64,000 bases of DNA, from positions 992,001 through 1,056,000 of the forward strand of contig CP170561.1 in assembly GCA_042701975.1 (NCBI GenBank), given 5' to 3'. Below the pieces are notes generated by a model. That model saw nothing but the letters and a program-made list of their open reading frames with translations. It was not told the DNA's origin and searched no databases. Shown one piece after another: positions 16,688-26,926 of the stretch. The position numbers were made by a program, and so were the translations under genes. Within the stretch, counting starts at the first letter, position 1, and every line of letters starts with the position of its first letter. The DNA comes from JAFALK01 sp042701975. GTDB taxonomy: Bacteria > Pseudomonadota > Gammaproteobacteria > Burkholderiales > Burkholderiaceae_C.

Positions 16688-18646
16688 ATGATTTCAACAG
16701 CGCGCAGTCCCGCACCGCCCGCCACAGCCGGCCTTTGGCCTGCTTCGGGCGAGGCTGCGTCTGCGCCTTCACCGTCGCCTGCACCGGCTGCGCCTTCGCG
16801 CGAATCACGCCGCAGCCAGCTGGCCAAGCTGCTCGTGCCGCTGATCGTGGCCAACGGCCTGGTGCTGCTGCTGTGCGTGCTGGGCCTGCACCTGCTGTCC
16901 GCGGCGCGCGGCTTCGTGGGTGGCGAGAGCAAGTGGTCCAAGGCGCACTCCATCGCCTCCGTCGAACTGCGGGCCTATGCGGCCACCGAATCGCCCCAGC
17001 ACCTGAGCGCCTTCCGCGATGCGCTCGATGTGCCCCTGGCTGACCGCGAGGCCCGTGGCTATCTGGATCTGCCCGATCTCGACAACGCGTCCGCCGAGGC
17101 GCTGGACCGCGCCTATGCGCGCGGCGGCATCGACGCTGACGACCGCGCCGGCCTGACCCGGCTGTACCGCTGGTTTGGCGACACGCCGCTGATGCGCCCC
17201 TCGATCGAGGCCTGGCAGCGCGGCGACGAGCTGATCGCCGAGCTGCAGCAGCTGGGCAACGCCATGCAGCGCCTGGCCGCGATGCCGCGCGGCCCCGAGA
17301 GCGTGGGCGAGCGGCTGCTGCTGCTGCAACGCCTGGACCGGCTGGACGCCGAGCTGCGCGAGCAGGAGCTGCGCTTCAGCGACGCGCTGGGCATCGCCTC
17401 GCGCAACGCCTATCACCTGATCGCCATCACCACGGGCATCATCACCTTCACACTGACGCTGGGCACGGTGATGCTGATCGTGGTGGGCGTGCGCCGCCAT
17501 CACCGCGACGCGCTGGCGCTCACGCAAAGCAACCAGCGCTGGGCCCTGGCCGCACAGGCCGACGGCATCGGCATCGCCGAGTGGACCATCGACGACGCCT
17601 ACATCCGCCTGGATGCCCGGGCCTGCGCCATCTACGGCTTCAGCTCGCCGCCCGAGGGCCTGCTGATGCTGCGCAGCCTGCTGCGCGAGCGCATCGAACC
17701 GCAGGACATCGCGTTGATGCAGGAGGCCGAGGCCCGCGCCATCGCCGGCCAGGTGCCGAACCTGCGCTACCGCATCCACGTCGGCGGGCAGATGCGCCAC
17801 CTGGAGATCACCGGCAAGCGCCACGACAACGAGAAGGGCACTTCGCTCATCATTGTCATCCTGCGCGACGTCAGCGCCCAGGTGCAGCAGGAGCAGCTCA
17901 AGCTGGAGAAGACCGCCGCCGAGCGCAGCGCCGCGGCGCGCATCGAGTTCCTCTCGCGCCTCTCGCACGAGCTGCGCACGCCGCTCAACGCCGTGCTGGG
18001 CTTCTCCGAGCTGCTGCAGATGGATGTGAATGAACCGCTCAGCGATCGCCAGCTGCAGCGCGTGCAGCTGATCTCCGGCGCCGGTGTGCACCTGCTCCGG
18101 CTGGTGGACGACGTGCTCGACATCTCCGGCATCGACGCCGGCCAGTTCAAGCTTCACCGCGTGCCCACGCTGCTCGCACCCGTGATCCGCGATGCGCTCT
18201 CGCTCAACAGCGACCAGCAGGGCCTGGGCGCCGTGGTGGAGGTCGAACCCGTGCCGCCGGACCTCACGGTCTGGGCCGACGCCCAGCGCCTCGGTCAGGT
18301 GCTGGTCAACCTGATCAACAACGCCTGCAAGTACAACCGCCCCGGCGGCCGCGTTCGGCTGACGGTCGAAGCCTCAACGAGCCAGCGCGTGGAGGTCTCC
18401 ATCAGCGACGAAGGCCCCGGCATGACCGAGGCCGAGATCAAGCAGCTCTTCCAGCCCTTCAAGCGCCTGCCCAGCGGCGCCGACAAGCCCGGCACGGGCC
18501 TGGGCCTCACCATCGTCAAGATGCTGACCGAGCAGATGGGCGGCTCCATCACCGTGCAGAGCCTGCCCGGCCGCGGCTCGGTCTTCACCGTCAGCTTGCA
18601 TGCGGTGAGCGAGGCCGCGCCAGTTTCCACAGCGTCCAGCCATTGA
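16688..18646 (+). CDS. Membrane PAS-domain sensor histidine kinase
   Basis: A 652-residue kinase. A Pro/Ala-rich cytoplasmic start is followed by TM1 at about 47-70, a periplasmic helical sensor (71-240), TM2 at about 244-268, a PAS-like domain at about 282-398, and the dimerisation helix with the H-box FLSRLSHELRTPLN (His427). The ATPase domain follows, with VNLINNACKYN, DEGPGM and GTGLGLTIVK. GGGAGA 6 bases before ATG 16688 selects this start over longer frames. There is no receiver domain and no response regulator next to it, so it is an orphan kinase. Its 3' end overlaps the convergent ygjV-like gene by 56 bases. Confidence 0.93.
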   Translation: MISTARSPAPPATAGLWPASGEAASAPSPSPAPAAPSRESRRSQLAKLLVPLIVANGLVLLLCVLGLHLLSAARGFVGGESKWSKAHSIASVELRAYAATESPQHLSAFRDALDVPLADREARGYLDLPDLDNASAEALDRAYARGGIDADDRAGLTRLYRWFGDTPLMRPSIEAWQRGDELIAELQQLGNAMQRLAAMPRGPESVGERLLLLQRLDRLDAELREQELRFSDALGIASRNAYHLIAITTGIITFTLTLGTVMLIVVGVRRHHRDALALTQSNQRWALAAQADGIGIAEWTIDDAYIRLDARACAIYGFSSPPEGLLMLRSLLRERIEPQDIALMQEAEARAIAGQVPNLRYRIHVGGQMRHLEITGKRHDNEKGTSLIIVILRDVSAQVQQEQLKLEKTAAERSAAARIEFLSRLSHELRTPLNAVLGFSELLQMDVNEPLSDRQLQRVQLISGAGVHLLRLVDDVLDISGIDAGQFKLHRVPTLLAPVIRDALSLNSDQQGLGAVVEVEPVPPDLTVWADAQRLGQVLVNLINNACKYNRPGGRVRLTVEASTSQRVEVSISDEGPGMTEAEIKQLFQPFKRLPSGADKPGTGLGLTIVKMLTEQMGGSITVQSLPGRGSVFTVSLHAVSEAAPVSTASSH

Positions 18647-19103
18647 CGGCGGCGACGCTGAGCTCCAGCAAGCTGCCGCCGATCGAGCCGACGAGCAAGT
18701 TGTTGGCGATCCAGCAGCCGGTGCCCAGCAGCATCAGCGCGCGCATCGGGATGCCCTGAAGAAAGAACAGCGCCACCGTGCCGATGCACGAGGCGACGAT
18801 GGGCAGCAGCGACAGCCAGCCCGAGAACAACCACCAGCCGAGCAGCACATTGGCGCCAAGGAAGACCAAGGCCAGCGCACGCGTGCGCCAGTACATCGAG
18901 GCCACCGAGCGGCCCAGCGAGACCAGGCTGCTGGCCACGGCCGTCGGCTGGCCCAGCAGCGCGAAGTGCAGGACATAGCTCAGACACTCGACGGACATGA
19001 AGAGGCGGAAACGCCGGTCGTCCGTCTGCAAAAAGCACGCCACGCCGAAGACGAAGGCGATGTAGCCCAGCAGCTGGGCCGGCGAGAAGATGGATGCCAG
19101 CAT
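18591..19103 (-). CDS. YgjV-family inner membrane protein
   Basis: A 170-residue protein with about five hydrophobic helices; the start LLGYIAFVFGVACFLQ and the segment MSVECLSYVLHFALLGQPTA match the YgjV/Imp family of small bacterial inner membrane proteins of unknown function. The ATG directly abuts the stop of glpD upstream with no gap, so it is co-transcribed with glpD, which is not explained by any known role. Confidence 0.82.
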   Translation of the reverse strand: MLASIFSPAQLLGYIAFVFGVACFLQTDDRRFRLFMSVECLSYVLHFALLGQPTAVASSLVSLGRSVASMYWRTRALALVFLGANVLLGWWLFSGWLSLLPIVASCIGTVALFFLQGIPMRALMLLGTGCWIANNLLVGSIGGSLLELSVAAVNGWTLWKLARPRSPHAS

Positions 19104-20639
19104 TCAGCGAGAAGAGAGCCAGTGCGCCACCGCTTGCTGCTGCGCGGGATCGAGCACGAGGCCGAGCTTGCTGCGCCGCCACAGCACGTCGTCCAGCGTC
19201 TGCGCCCATTCCGATTGCACGAGATGGTGCAGCTCGCCCTCAAACACGCCCGGCGCCACTTCGGCGCCGAGATGCGCCAGCACGCGCTCGACGCGACCGC
19301 CGTAGGCTCGGGCCAGGCGGCGCAGCAAGGCCGGCGGGAGCGCGGCATGACGGCTCGTCAGCGCTGACAGGAAGCGTTCGAAGTCCGCATCGGGCCGGCC
19401 GCTGGGCACGATCCAGTCGGCGAGGTCACCGCCCGGCAGCGTCGCGCGTGCGGTCCACGCGGGCGCTGCGCGGCGCAGGCGCTGGACGAGCCGGTCGGAA
19501 GCCTCTTCGGCGAGCTTGCGGAAGGTGGTGAGCTTGCCGCCCCAGACCGTCATCAGCGGTGCGGCTTGGTCGTCATCGAGCTCCAGCAGGTAGTCGCGCG
19601 AAGCCGTCTGCGCCGAGCCGGTGTGCACGTCGTCCAGCAAGGGGCGAACGCCGGCGTAGGTCCAGCGCACTTCATCGGGCCGCACGGGCGCGCGGAAATA
19701 CCGGCTGGCCTGAGCGCACAGGTAGTCGATCTCTTGCTCGCTGATCCGCGCCGCGCCGGGCTCGTCCACTTCGACATCCGTCGTGCCGATCAGGGTGAAG
19801 TGCTCGCGATAGGGGATGGCGAAGATGATGCGGCCGTCCTCGTTCTGGAACAGGTAGGCCGCATCGTGCGTGAAACGGGCCGGCACGACGATGTGGCTGC
19901 CGCGCACCAGGCGCAGGTCGTGGTGCGGGCGCATGCGCAGGCCCTCGCGCAGAAAGCTCGCGGCCCAAGGACCGGCGGCGTTGACAAGGACGCGGGCTTG
20001 GCAACGCCGCGGGCCTTGTGGCGTTTGCAGCTCGACGTGCCACAGGCCGTTGAGCCGTCGCGCAGAAGTGACCGGGCTGCGTGTCAGCACCTGCGCGCCG
20101 CGCTCATGGGCGTCGAGCGCGCAGGCGATGACGAGCCGCGCGTCGTCGGCCCAGCCGTCGTAATAGCTGAAGCCGCGCTCGAAGCGCGTCTGCAGCGGCA
20201 GGCCGAGCTCGGTGCCGACGAGGTTCAGCCCTGTAGAGCCCGGCAGCCACTCGCGCCGCGCCAGGTGGTCGTAGAGAAAGAGCCCCATGCGGACCATCCA
20301 GGCCGGCCGGCCCACGCCTGCGTGCCAGGGCATGATGAAGCGCTGGGCGCCCATCAGGTGCGGCGCGCTGCGCAGCAGCACCTCTCGCTCCTGCAGCGAT
20401 TTGCGCACCAGGGCGAACTCGCGATGCTCCAGGTAGCGCAGGCCGCCGTGGATCAGCTTTGTGGAGCAAGAGGAGGTGTGCGCGGCCAGGTCGTCGCGCT
20501 CGGCCAACAGCACGGCGAGGCCGCGCCCCGCAAGATCGCGCGCAATGCCGCAACCGTTGATGCCGCCGCCGACCACGATGACGTCGAGCACGTCTTGCGC
20601 TGCGGGGTCCTCTTCCTCCCGAATCGGTTGTGCGGCCAT
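19104..20639 (-). CDS. glpD: Aerobic glycerol-3-phosphate dehydrogenase
   Basis: A 511-residue FAD enzyme with GGGING at 24-29, SSCSTKLIHGGLRYLEHREF at about 60-79, and the later IGTTDVEVDEPG and YAGVRPLLDD segments typical of GlpD. It oxidises sn-glycerol-3-phosphate to dihydroxyacetone phosphate at the membrane and reduces quinone. Length matches the roughly 500 residues of E. coli GlpD. It is divergent from glpK with only 47 bases between starts, so the two steps of glycerol use are probably controlled from one site. Confidence 0.95.
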   Translation of the reverse strand: MAAQPIREEEDPAAQDVLDVIVVGGGINGCGIARDLAGRGLAVLLAERDDLAAHTSSCSTKLIHGGLRYLEHREFALVRKSLQEREVLLRSAPHLMGAQRFIMPWHAGVGRPAWMVRMGLFLYDHLARREWLPGSTGLNLVGTELGLPLQTRFERGFSYYDGWADDARLVIACALDAHERGAQVLTRSPVTSARRLNGLWHVELQTPQGPRRCQARVLVNAAGPWAASFLREGLRMRPHHDLRLVRGSHIVVPARFTHDAAYLFQNEDGRIIFAIPYREHFTLIGTTDVEVDEPGAARISEQEIDYLCAQASRYFRAPVRPDEVRWTYAGVRPLLDDVHTGSAQTASRDYLLELDDDQAAPLMTVWGGKLTTFRKLAEEASDRLVQRLRRAAPAWTARATLPGGDLADWIVPSGRPDADFERFLSALTSRHAALPPALLRRLARAYGGRVERVLAHLGAEVAPGVFEGELHHLVQSEWAQTLDDVLWRRSKLGLVLDPAQQQAVAHWLSSR

Positions 20640-20686
20640 GCGGTGATTGTGTACGCTTGCGAGCAGAAAAAAGAAGGGGAGACTTC
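20640..20686. promoter_or_regulatory. Shared glpD/glpK divergent promoter gap
   Basis: Only 47 bases separate the divergent starts. It contains GTGATTGTGTACGC and an A-rich run ending in the glpK ribosome-binding site AAGAAGGGGAG. Promoters of both genes must overlap it or lie within the coding ends. No GlpR operator can be defined by eye, and no glpR gene is in the window. Confidence 0.4.
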
Positions 20687-22180
<1,494 letters not shown>

Positions 22181-22182
22181 AA

Positions 22183-22208
22183 AATGGCGGGCCCACAGGC
22201 CCGCCATT
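22183..22208. terminator. Bidirectional rho-independent terminator
   Basis: AATGGCGGGCC (22183-22193), loop CACA, GGCCCGCCATT (22198-22208): a perfect 11-bp stem flanked by A-runs on the left and TTGGTTT on the right. It lies between the convergent ends of glpK (22180) and the M13 peptidase gene (22244) and can serve both. Confidence 0.9.
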
Positions 22209-22243
22209 GGTTTCATCGCTCGATCAGCAAGGGACCGCGTCGA

Positions 22244-24292
22244 TCACCAGATCACGACGCGCTTGTCACCCTCGCGCACCATCGCATCACCCGACTTGCA
22301 CGAGAACGCGCGGGCAAACTCGGTCATGTTGGACGGCGCAGCAATCGCGCGGAACTGGTCCGGGGCGTGCGGGTCGGACTTGACCTTGTTGATCTGGTAC
22401 TCGTCGCGCGCCACCGAGCTCCACACGCGGGCAAAGCTCAGGAAGAAGCGCTGGTCGCGGGTGAAGCCATCGATCATCGGATCGGGCTTGCCGGCCGTCG
22501 CCTTGGTCATCGCGTCGTAGGCCACGTACAGGCCGCCGAGGTCGCCGATGTTCTCGCCCAGGGTCAGGCGGCCGTTGACCTTCACGTCGGGGCGCGAAGC
22601 GACAGGCACGTAGTCGTTGAACTGGGCCACGAGCTTGTCGGCGCGGGCGTTGAAGCGCTCGCGATCTTCCTTGGTCCACCAGTTGGCGTTGTTGCCCTTG
22701 CCGTCGAACTGGCTGCCCTGGTCGTCGAAGCCGTGGAAGATTTCGTGGCCGATCACGGCACCGATGGCACCGTAGTTGATCGGGTCGTCACCTTCGGCAT
22801 AGAAGAACGGCGGCTGCAGGATGGCTGCGGGGAAGTTGATGGTGTTGGTCGACGGGCTGTAGTAGGCATTGACGGTCTGCGGCGTCATGCCCCACTCCAG
22901 GCGGTCGGTGGCCTTGCCGACCTTGGACAGGCCGTAGGCGCGGTTGAAGGCCTGCGCGGCGCGCACGTCGCCGTAGTAGTTGCCGGCCTTGAACTCGAGA
23001 CCGCCCCACTGGCGCCACTTGTCGGCATCCGGGTAGGCGATCTTGGGCAGGAAGGCCTGCCACTTCTCGATGGCCTTGGCCTTGGTCTCGTCGCTCATCC
23101 AGTCGAGCTTCTCGATGCGGCCCTTGACGGCGCCGGTCACGTTCGTCACCAGCTCCTGCATGCGGGTCTTGGCGCTCGGCGGGAAGTAGTCGCGCACATA
23201 GATCTGGCCCAGGGCCTCGCCCATGGTGCCGTTGACGGTGTCGAGCGTGCGCTTCCAGCGCGGCTTTTGCTCGGGCTGGCCGTCGAGCTGCTTGCTGTAG
23301 AACTCGAAGTTGGCGTCCACGAAGGCCTTGGACAGCAGCGGCGAGGCCTTGCTGATGGTGCGGGCTTCGAGGTAGTTGCGCCACTGCTCGACGCTCACGT
23401 CGGCCAGCATCGCGTTCACTTCGGTGAAGAACTTGGGCTGGGCCATCGAGAAGCCGCCGGCCACATCGACCTGCAGCGTCTTGAAGTAGGCGGACCAGTC
23501 GATCAGGTTGGTCAGCTGGTTGGCCTCGGCGATATTGGTCAGGCGGTACTGGTTCTCGGGCTTGCGCATTTCCACGCGCGGCGTCGAGGCCTTGGCCAGA
23601 CGGGTTTCAAAAGCCAGCACGCTCTCGGCCTTGGCCTTGGCAGCGTCGGCCTTGGTGCCGGTCAGCGTGAACAGCTGCGTCAGGTAGGCCACGTACTGTT
23701 CGCGCGTCTTGGCGAACTGCTCGCTCGTGTAGTACTCGGGCGTGGGCAGGCCCAGGCCGCCCTGGCTCACGAAGGCGATCTGCTGCGTGGCGTTCTTGTA
23801 GTCGGCGCCCGCGCCGGAGCCGAAGACGAAGGCCTCGCCACGGCGGTGAGCTGCGGCGAGGAAGTTCACCACGTCCTGCGCGGTCTTGAGCTTGGCCACG
23901 GCGGCCAGCTCGGGCTTGATCGGCGAGTAGCCGAGCTTCTCGATCGCGGCCTCGTCCATGCCGGCCTGGTAGAGCAGACCGATCTTCTGCTCGATCGAGC
24001 CCTTCTTGGCCTTGGGCAGCTTTGCCACGGCGTCATCGACGATCTTGTGCTGGGCGTCCAGGCTCTGCTCGCGCAGCATCAGGAAGGAGCCCCAGCGCAC
24101 CTGGTCGGCAGGGATGGGGTTGTTCTTGATCCACTTGCCGTTGGCAAAGGCGTTGAAGTCGGTGCAGGCGCCGGCAGCCGGATCGGTGGCCGAGGCGGGG
24201 AAGCTGGTCGTCGGCGATTCCAGCGCCAATGCGCCGGTGGACAGGGCCGTGCCGATCAGCAGGGCCAGCGTGGAACGAGAGAACTGGGGCAT
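22244..24292 (-). CDS. M13 family metallopeptidase (neprilysin/PepO-like)
   Basis: A 682-residue zinc endopeptidase. The N-terminus (TLALLIGTALSTGALA) is a signal peptide, so it acts in the envelope. The zinc site HEIFH is at 516-520, GENIGDLGGL supplies the second Glu and Asp, and the protein ends in VVIW, close to the CxxW end typical of M13. ATG 24292 has a GGAG 7 bases upstream and gives a clean signal peptide; an ATG 30 bases earlier is less likely. Family members cleave short peptides. Confidence 0.94.
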   Translation of the reverse strand: MPQFSRSTLALLIGTALSTGALALESPTTSFPASATDPAAGACTDFNAFANGKWIKNNPIPADQVRWGSFLMLREQSLDAQHKIVDDAVAKLPKAKKGSIEQKIGLLYQAGMDEAAIEKLGYSPIKPELAAVAKLKTAQDVVNFLAAAHRRGEAFVFGSGAGADYKNATQQIAFVSQGGLGLPTPEYYTSEQFAKTREQYVAYLTQLFTLTGTKADAAKAKAESVLAFETRLAKASTPRVEMRKPENQYRLTNIAEANQLTNLIDWSAYFKTLQVDVAGGFSMAQPKFFTEVNAMLADVSVEQWRNYLEARTISKASPLLSKAFVDANFEFYSKQLDGQPEQKPRWKRTLDTVNGTMGEALGQIYVRDYFPPSAKTRMQELVTNVTGAVKGRIEKLDWMSDETKAKAIEKWQAFLPKIAYPDADKWRQWGGLEFKAGNYYGDVRAAQAFNRAYGLSKVGKATDRLEWGMTPQTVNAYYSPSTNTINFPAAILQPPFFYAEGDDPINYGAIGAVIGHEIFHGFDDQGSQFDGKGNNANWWTKEDRERFNARADKLVAQFNDYVPVASRPDVKVNGRLTLGENIGDLGGLYVAYDAMTKATAGKPDPMIDGFTRDQRFFLSFARVWSSVARDEYQINKVKSDPHAPDQFRAIAAPSNMTEFARAFSCKSGDAMVREGDKRVVIW

Positions 24293-24376
24293 GTCTGAAC
24301 TCCAACTTGGGAAGCCGGGCATCTTAGGTTCGAGCAGACAGGCAGCGGAAAGTCACTTCATCAGGGATAACACCGC

Positions 24377-24420
24377 ATTCAGGCGGCGTTCAAGCGACAT
24401 TCAAGCGGCATTCAAGCGCA
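24377..24420 (-). repeat. Four-copy 11-bp tandem repeat carrying stop codons
   Basis: On the plus strand the units are ATTCAGGCGGC, GTTCAAGCGAC, ATTCAAGCGGC and ATTCAAGCGCA (starts 24377, 24388, 24399, 24410). Read on the minus strand each unit contains TGA; the first TGA met is the stop of the aminotransferase gene. The 11-bp period places TGA in all three frames. Confidence 0.9.
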
Positions 24421-25563
24421 TGTGAAGCTGCAACGCTCCAGCGCCTGCACATCCGCCGCCGTGTTGTAGGCCTGGAGCGAGATGCGCACGAAGGTGCGGC
24501 CCGCGTGCTGCGTGACCGGTACTTCGATGCGGTGCTCGTCGAACAGGCGTGCGCGCAACGCGGCGCCATCCTGATGGGGCACGGGCAGCGGCGCCATCTG
24601 GCCGAAGCTGTGGTCCGGCGCGATCACGGGCAGACCGTGTCGCGCGCAGAAGCGGTGCATCACGGCCACCGCATCGTCGTGGCAGCGCTGGGCACGCGCG
24701 GGCCAGTCGTGCTCGGCCTGGAAGCGGATCGCCGCCGGCACGCACAGCCACGGCGTGATGTCGTGCGTGCCCTGCCACTGAAAGCGCCGCTCGAACACGC
24801 TCTGGCCGGTGTACGCAGCCTGCACCGGATTGTCGAACCAGCCCCAGCTGATGACGGGCGCGACCAGGCGCCCATGGTGTTCGGTGCGCGCATGCAAGAA
24901 GGCAGCCCCCTTGGGCGCGCACAGCCATTTGTGGCAGTTGCCGGTGTAGAAGTCCGCGCCGAGCGCGTCGAGCGCGAGCGGCAGCTGACCCGGCGCATGC
25001 GCGCCGTCGACAAGCGTGAGGATGCCGCGCTCGCGCGCCGCGCGGCACAGCGCCTCGATCGGAAAGATCAGCGCCGTCACCGAGGTGAGGTGGCTCACGA
25101 AGATCAGCTTTGTGCGCGGCGTGATGGCGCCCAGCATGCGTTCCACGAAACGCTCCGGCTCGAAGGGCAGCGCAATCTCCACGCGCACGAGCTTGGCGCC
25201 CTGGCGCTGGCAGTGCTGGCGCCAAGTCATGTCGCAGGCGCCATACTCGTGATCGGTGCTCAGCACTTCATCCCCGGGCGCCAGCGCGATCGACTGCGCA
25301 ATCGCGTTCACCGCCGTCGTCGCGTTCGAGATGAAGACGAGCTGCTCGGCGTCGGTGCCCACGTAGGCCGCCAGCACCTCGCGCGCCTCACGCAGCAAAG
25401 CGTCCGAGCGCCGGCTCAGGAACTGCACCGGGTTGCGTTCCATCTCCTCGCGCAGCCGTTGCTGCTCGTCCAGCACCGGGCGCGGACAGGCGCCGAAAGA
25501 GCCGTGGTTGAGGAAGGTGATTTGCGGATCGAGGAGGAAGTGCTCTCGCATGGGATGAGGCAT
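24412..25563 (-). CDS. PLP-dependent aminotransferase class V (isopenicillin-N-epimerase-like)
   Basis: A 383-residue fold-type I PLP enzyme. The N-terminal FLNHGSFGACPRPVL, ISNATTAVNAIAQ, TLVDGAHAPGQLPL and the PLP lysine in TGNCHKWLCAPKG are those of the CefD-like branch, which includes epimerases, cysteine desulfurase-like lyases and ergothioneine-type lyases. ATG 25563 was chosen over a GTG 21 bases upstream; ATG 25551 is also possible. It is divergent from the YafY-type regulator. The exact substrate cannot be read. Confidence 0.88.
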   Translation of the reverse strand: MPHPMREHFLLDPQITFLNHGSFGACPRPVLDEQQRLREEMERNPVQFLSRRSDALLREAREVLAAYVGTDAEQLVFISNATTAVNAIAQSIALAPGDEVLSTDHEYGACDMTWRQHCQRQGAKLVRVEIALPFEPERFVERMLGAITPRTKLIFVSHLTSVTALIFPIEALCRAARERGILTLVDGAHAPGQLPLALDALGADFYTGNCHKWLCAPKGAAFLHARTEHHGRLVAPVISWGWFDNPVQAAYTGQSVFERRFQWQGTHDITPWLCVPAAIRFQAEHDWPARAQRCHDDAVAVMHRFCARHGLPVIAPDHSFGQMAPLPVPHQDGAALRARLFDEHRIEVPVTQHAGRTFVRISLQAYNTAADVQALERCSFTCA

Positions 25564-25622
25564 GATGGCAAGTTCAGCGCCCACTCTAACCCTCCTCTTC
25601 AGCGCAAAGTCGCCCGATCCCG

Positions 25623-26312
25623 ATGCGCCGTGCCGACCGACTCTTCCAGCTCGTCCAACTGATCCGCGGCCGGCGCCTGTCCACGGCCGACTTCCTGTCC
25701 GAAAGGCTGGAGGTCTCGCCGCGCACCGTCTACCGCGACGTGGCGGCGCTGCAGGCCCAGGGCGTGCCCATCGAGGGTGAGGCCGGCGTGGGCTACCGCA
25801 TGAAGGGCGGCTTCGACCTGGCGCCGCTGATGTTCGGCAAGCGCGAGGCGCAGGCCCTGGTCGCCGCGCTGCGCATGGCCCAGCCCTCGCTGGACAGCGG
25901 CTTGGCCCAGGCGGCGGAGAGCGCGCTCTCCAAGATCATGGCCGTGCTGCCCGCCGAGGCCCGCGCCGCGGCCGAGAGCCTCACGCTCTTCGCGCCCTTG
26001 AGCGGCCTCACGCCCGAGGTGCGCGAGAAGCTCGCCGCCCTGCGCGAAGCCACCGAAGGCCGCCGCAAGCTCGCGCTCGAATACGTGAGCCTGGACGATG
26101 AGCGCAGCCAGCGCACCGTGCGGCCGCTGGCCTGCTTCTTCTGGGGCCCGGTGTGGACGCTGGCGGCCTGGTGCGAGCTGCGCCGTGACTTCCGCTCCTT
26201 CCGCGTCGACCGCATCGCCACGCTGGAAGTGCTGGTCGAGACCTTCCGCGACGAACCCGGCAAGACGCTCGCCGACATGAACCGCCGGCAGCGAGAGGAG
26301 TGGGCCGCATGA
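25623..26312 (+). CDS. YafY-family HTH-WYL transcriptional regulator
   Basis: A 229-residue regulator with an N-terminal HTH_11 winged helix (RLFQLVQLIRGRRLSTADFL, then SPRTVYRDVAALQAQGVPIE) and a C-terminal WYL-type domain ending in the usual F-R-DRI motif (RSFRVDRIATLEVL). Such proteins bind ligands, possibly nucleic acids or small molecules, through the WYL domain. Its stop overlaps the ATG of the GST gene (ATGA), making a two-gene unit. Confidence 0.9.
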   Translation: MRRADRLFQLVQLIRGRRLSTADFLSERLEVSPRTVYRDVAALQAQGVPIEGEAGVGYRMKGGFDLAPLMFGKREAQALVAALRMAQPSLDSGLAQAAESALSKIMAVLPAEARAAAESLTLFAPLSGLTPEVREKLAALREATEGRRKLALEYVSLDDERSQRTVRPLACFFWGPVWTLAAWCELRRDFRSFRVDRIATLEVLVETFRDEPGKTLADMNRRQREEWAA

Positions 26313-26926
26313 CGATCAGAATCCTCGGCAAGACCGCCTCCATCAACGTACGCAAGGTCTTGTGGACCTGCGCCGAGCTGGGCCTGGCGCACGAGCAGGA
26401 GGAATGGGGTGCGGGTGTGCGCGCCACCCAAGTGCCGGAGTTCCTCGCGCTCAATCCGAACGCGATGGTGCCGGTGATCGTTGATGGCGACTTCGTGCTC
26501 TGGGAGTCCAACACCATCTGTCGCTATCTCGCCGGCCGCGAGCGACGCCACGACCTGCTGCCCGCCGATGCGAAGGTGCGCGCCCGTGTCGAGCAATGGA
26601 TGGACTGGCAGGCGACCGAGTTCAACAACTCCTGGCGCTATGCCTTCCTGGGCCTGGTCCGCAAGCACCCCGATCACCAAGATCCTGCGCAGCTTGCCGC
26701 CGGTGTGTTGCAGTGGACGCGCCACGTGCGGCTGCTGGAAGACCAGCTCCAGCGCACCGGCGCCTACGCCGCTGGCGATGCCTTCACGCTGGCCGACATC
26801 GTGCTGGGCCTCTCGGTCCACCGCTGGCTGGCCGCACCGATCGAAAGGCCGGAGCTGCCGGCCGTGCAGGCCTATCACGCGCGGCTGTGCGCGCGGGCCG
26901 GCGTGATGGAGTTCATGGCGCCTTGA
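26309..26926 (+). CDS. Glutathione S-transferase family protein
   Basis: A 205-residue GST with an N-terminal thioredoxin-like domain (TIRILGKTASINVRKVLWTC; MVPVIVDGDFVLWESNTICRYL holds the cis-Pro and the glutathione-contacting ES) and a C-terminal helical domain with GDAFTLADIVLG. ATG 26309 overlaps the regulator stop; an ATG 9 bases upstream is disfavoured. The final 14 bases overlap the convergent M16 gene. Confidence 0.92.
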   Translation: MTIRILGKTASINVRKVLWTCAELGLAHEQEEWGAGVRATQVPEFLALNPNAMVPVIVDGDFVLWESNTICRYLAGRERRHDLLPADAKVRARVEQWMDWQATEFNNSWRYAFLGLVRKHPDHQDPAQLAAGVLQWTRHVRLLEDQLQRTGAYAAGDAFTLADIVLGLSVHRWLAAPIERPELPAVQAYHARLCARAGVMEFMAP

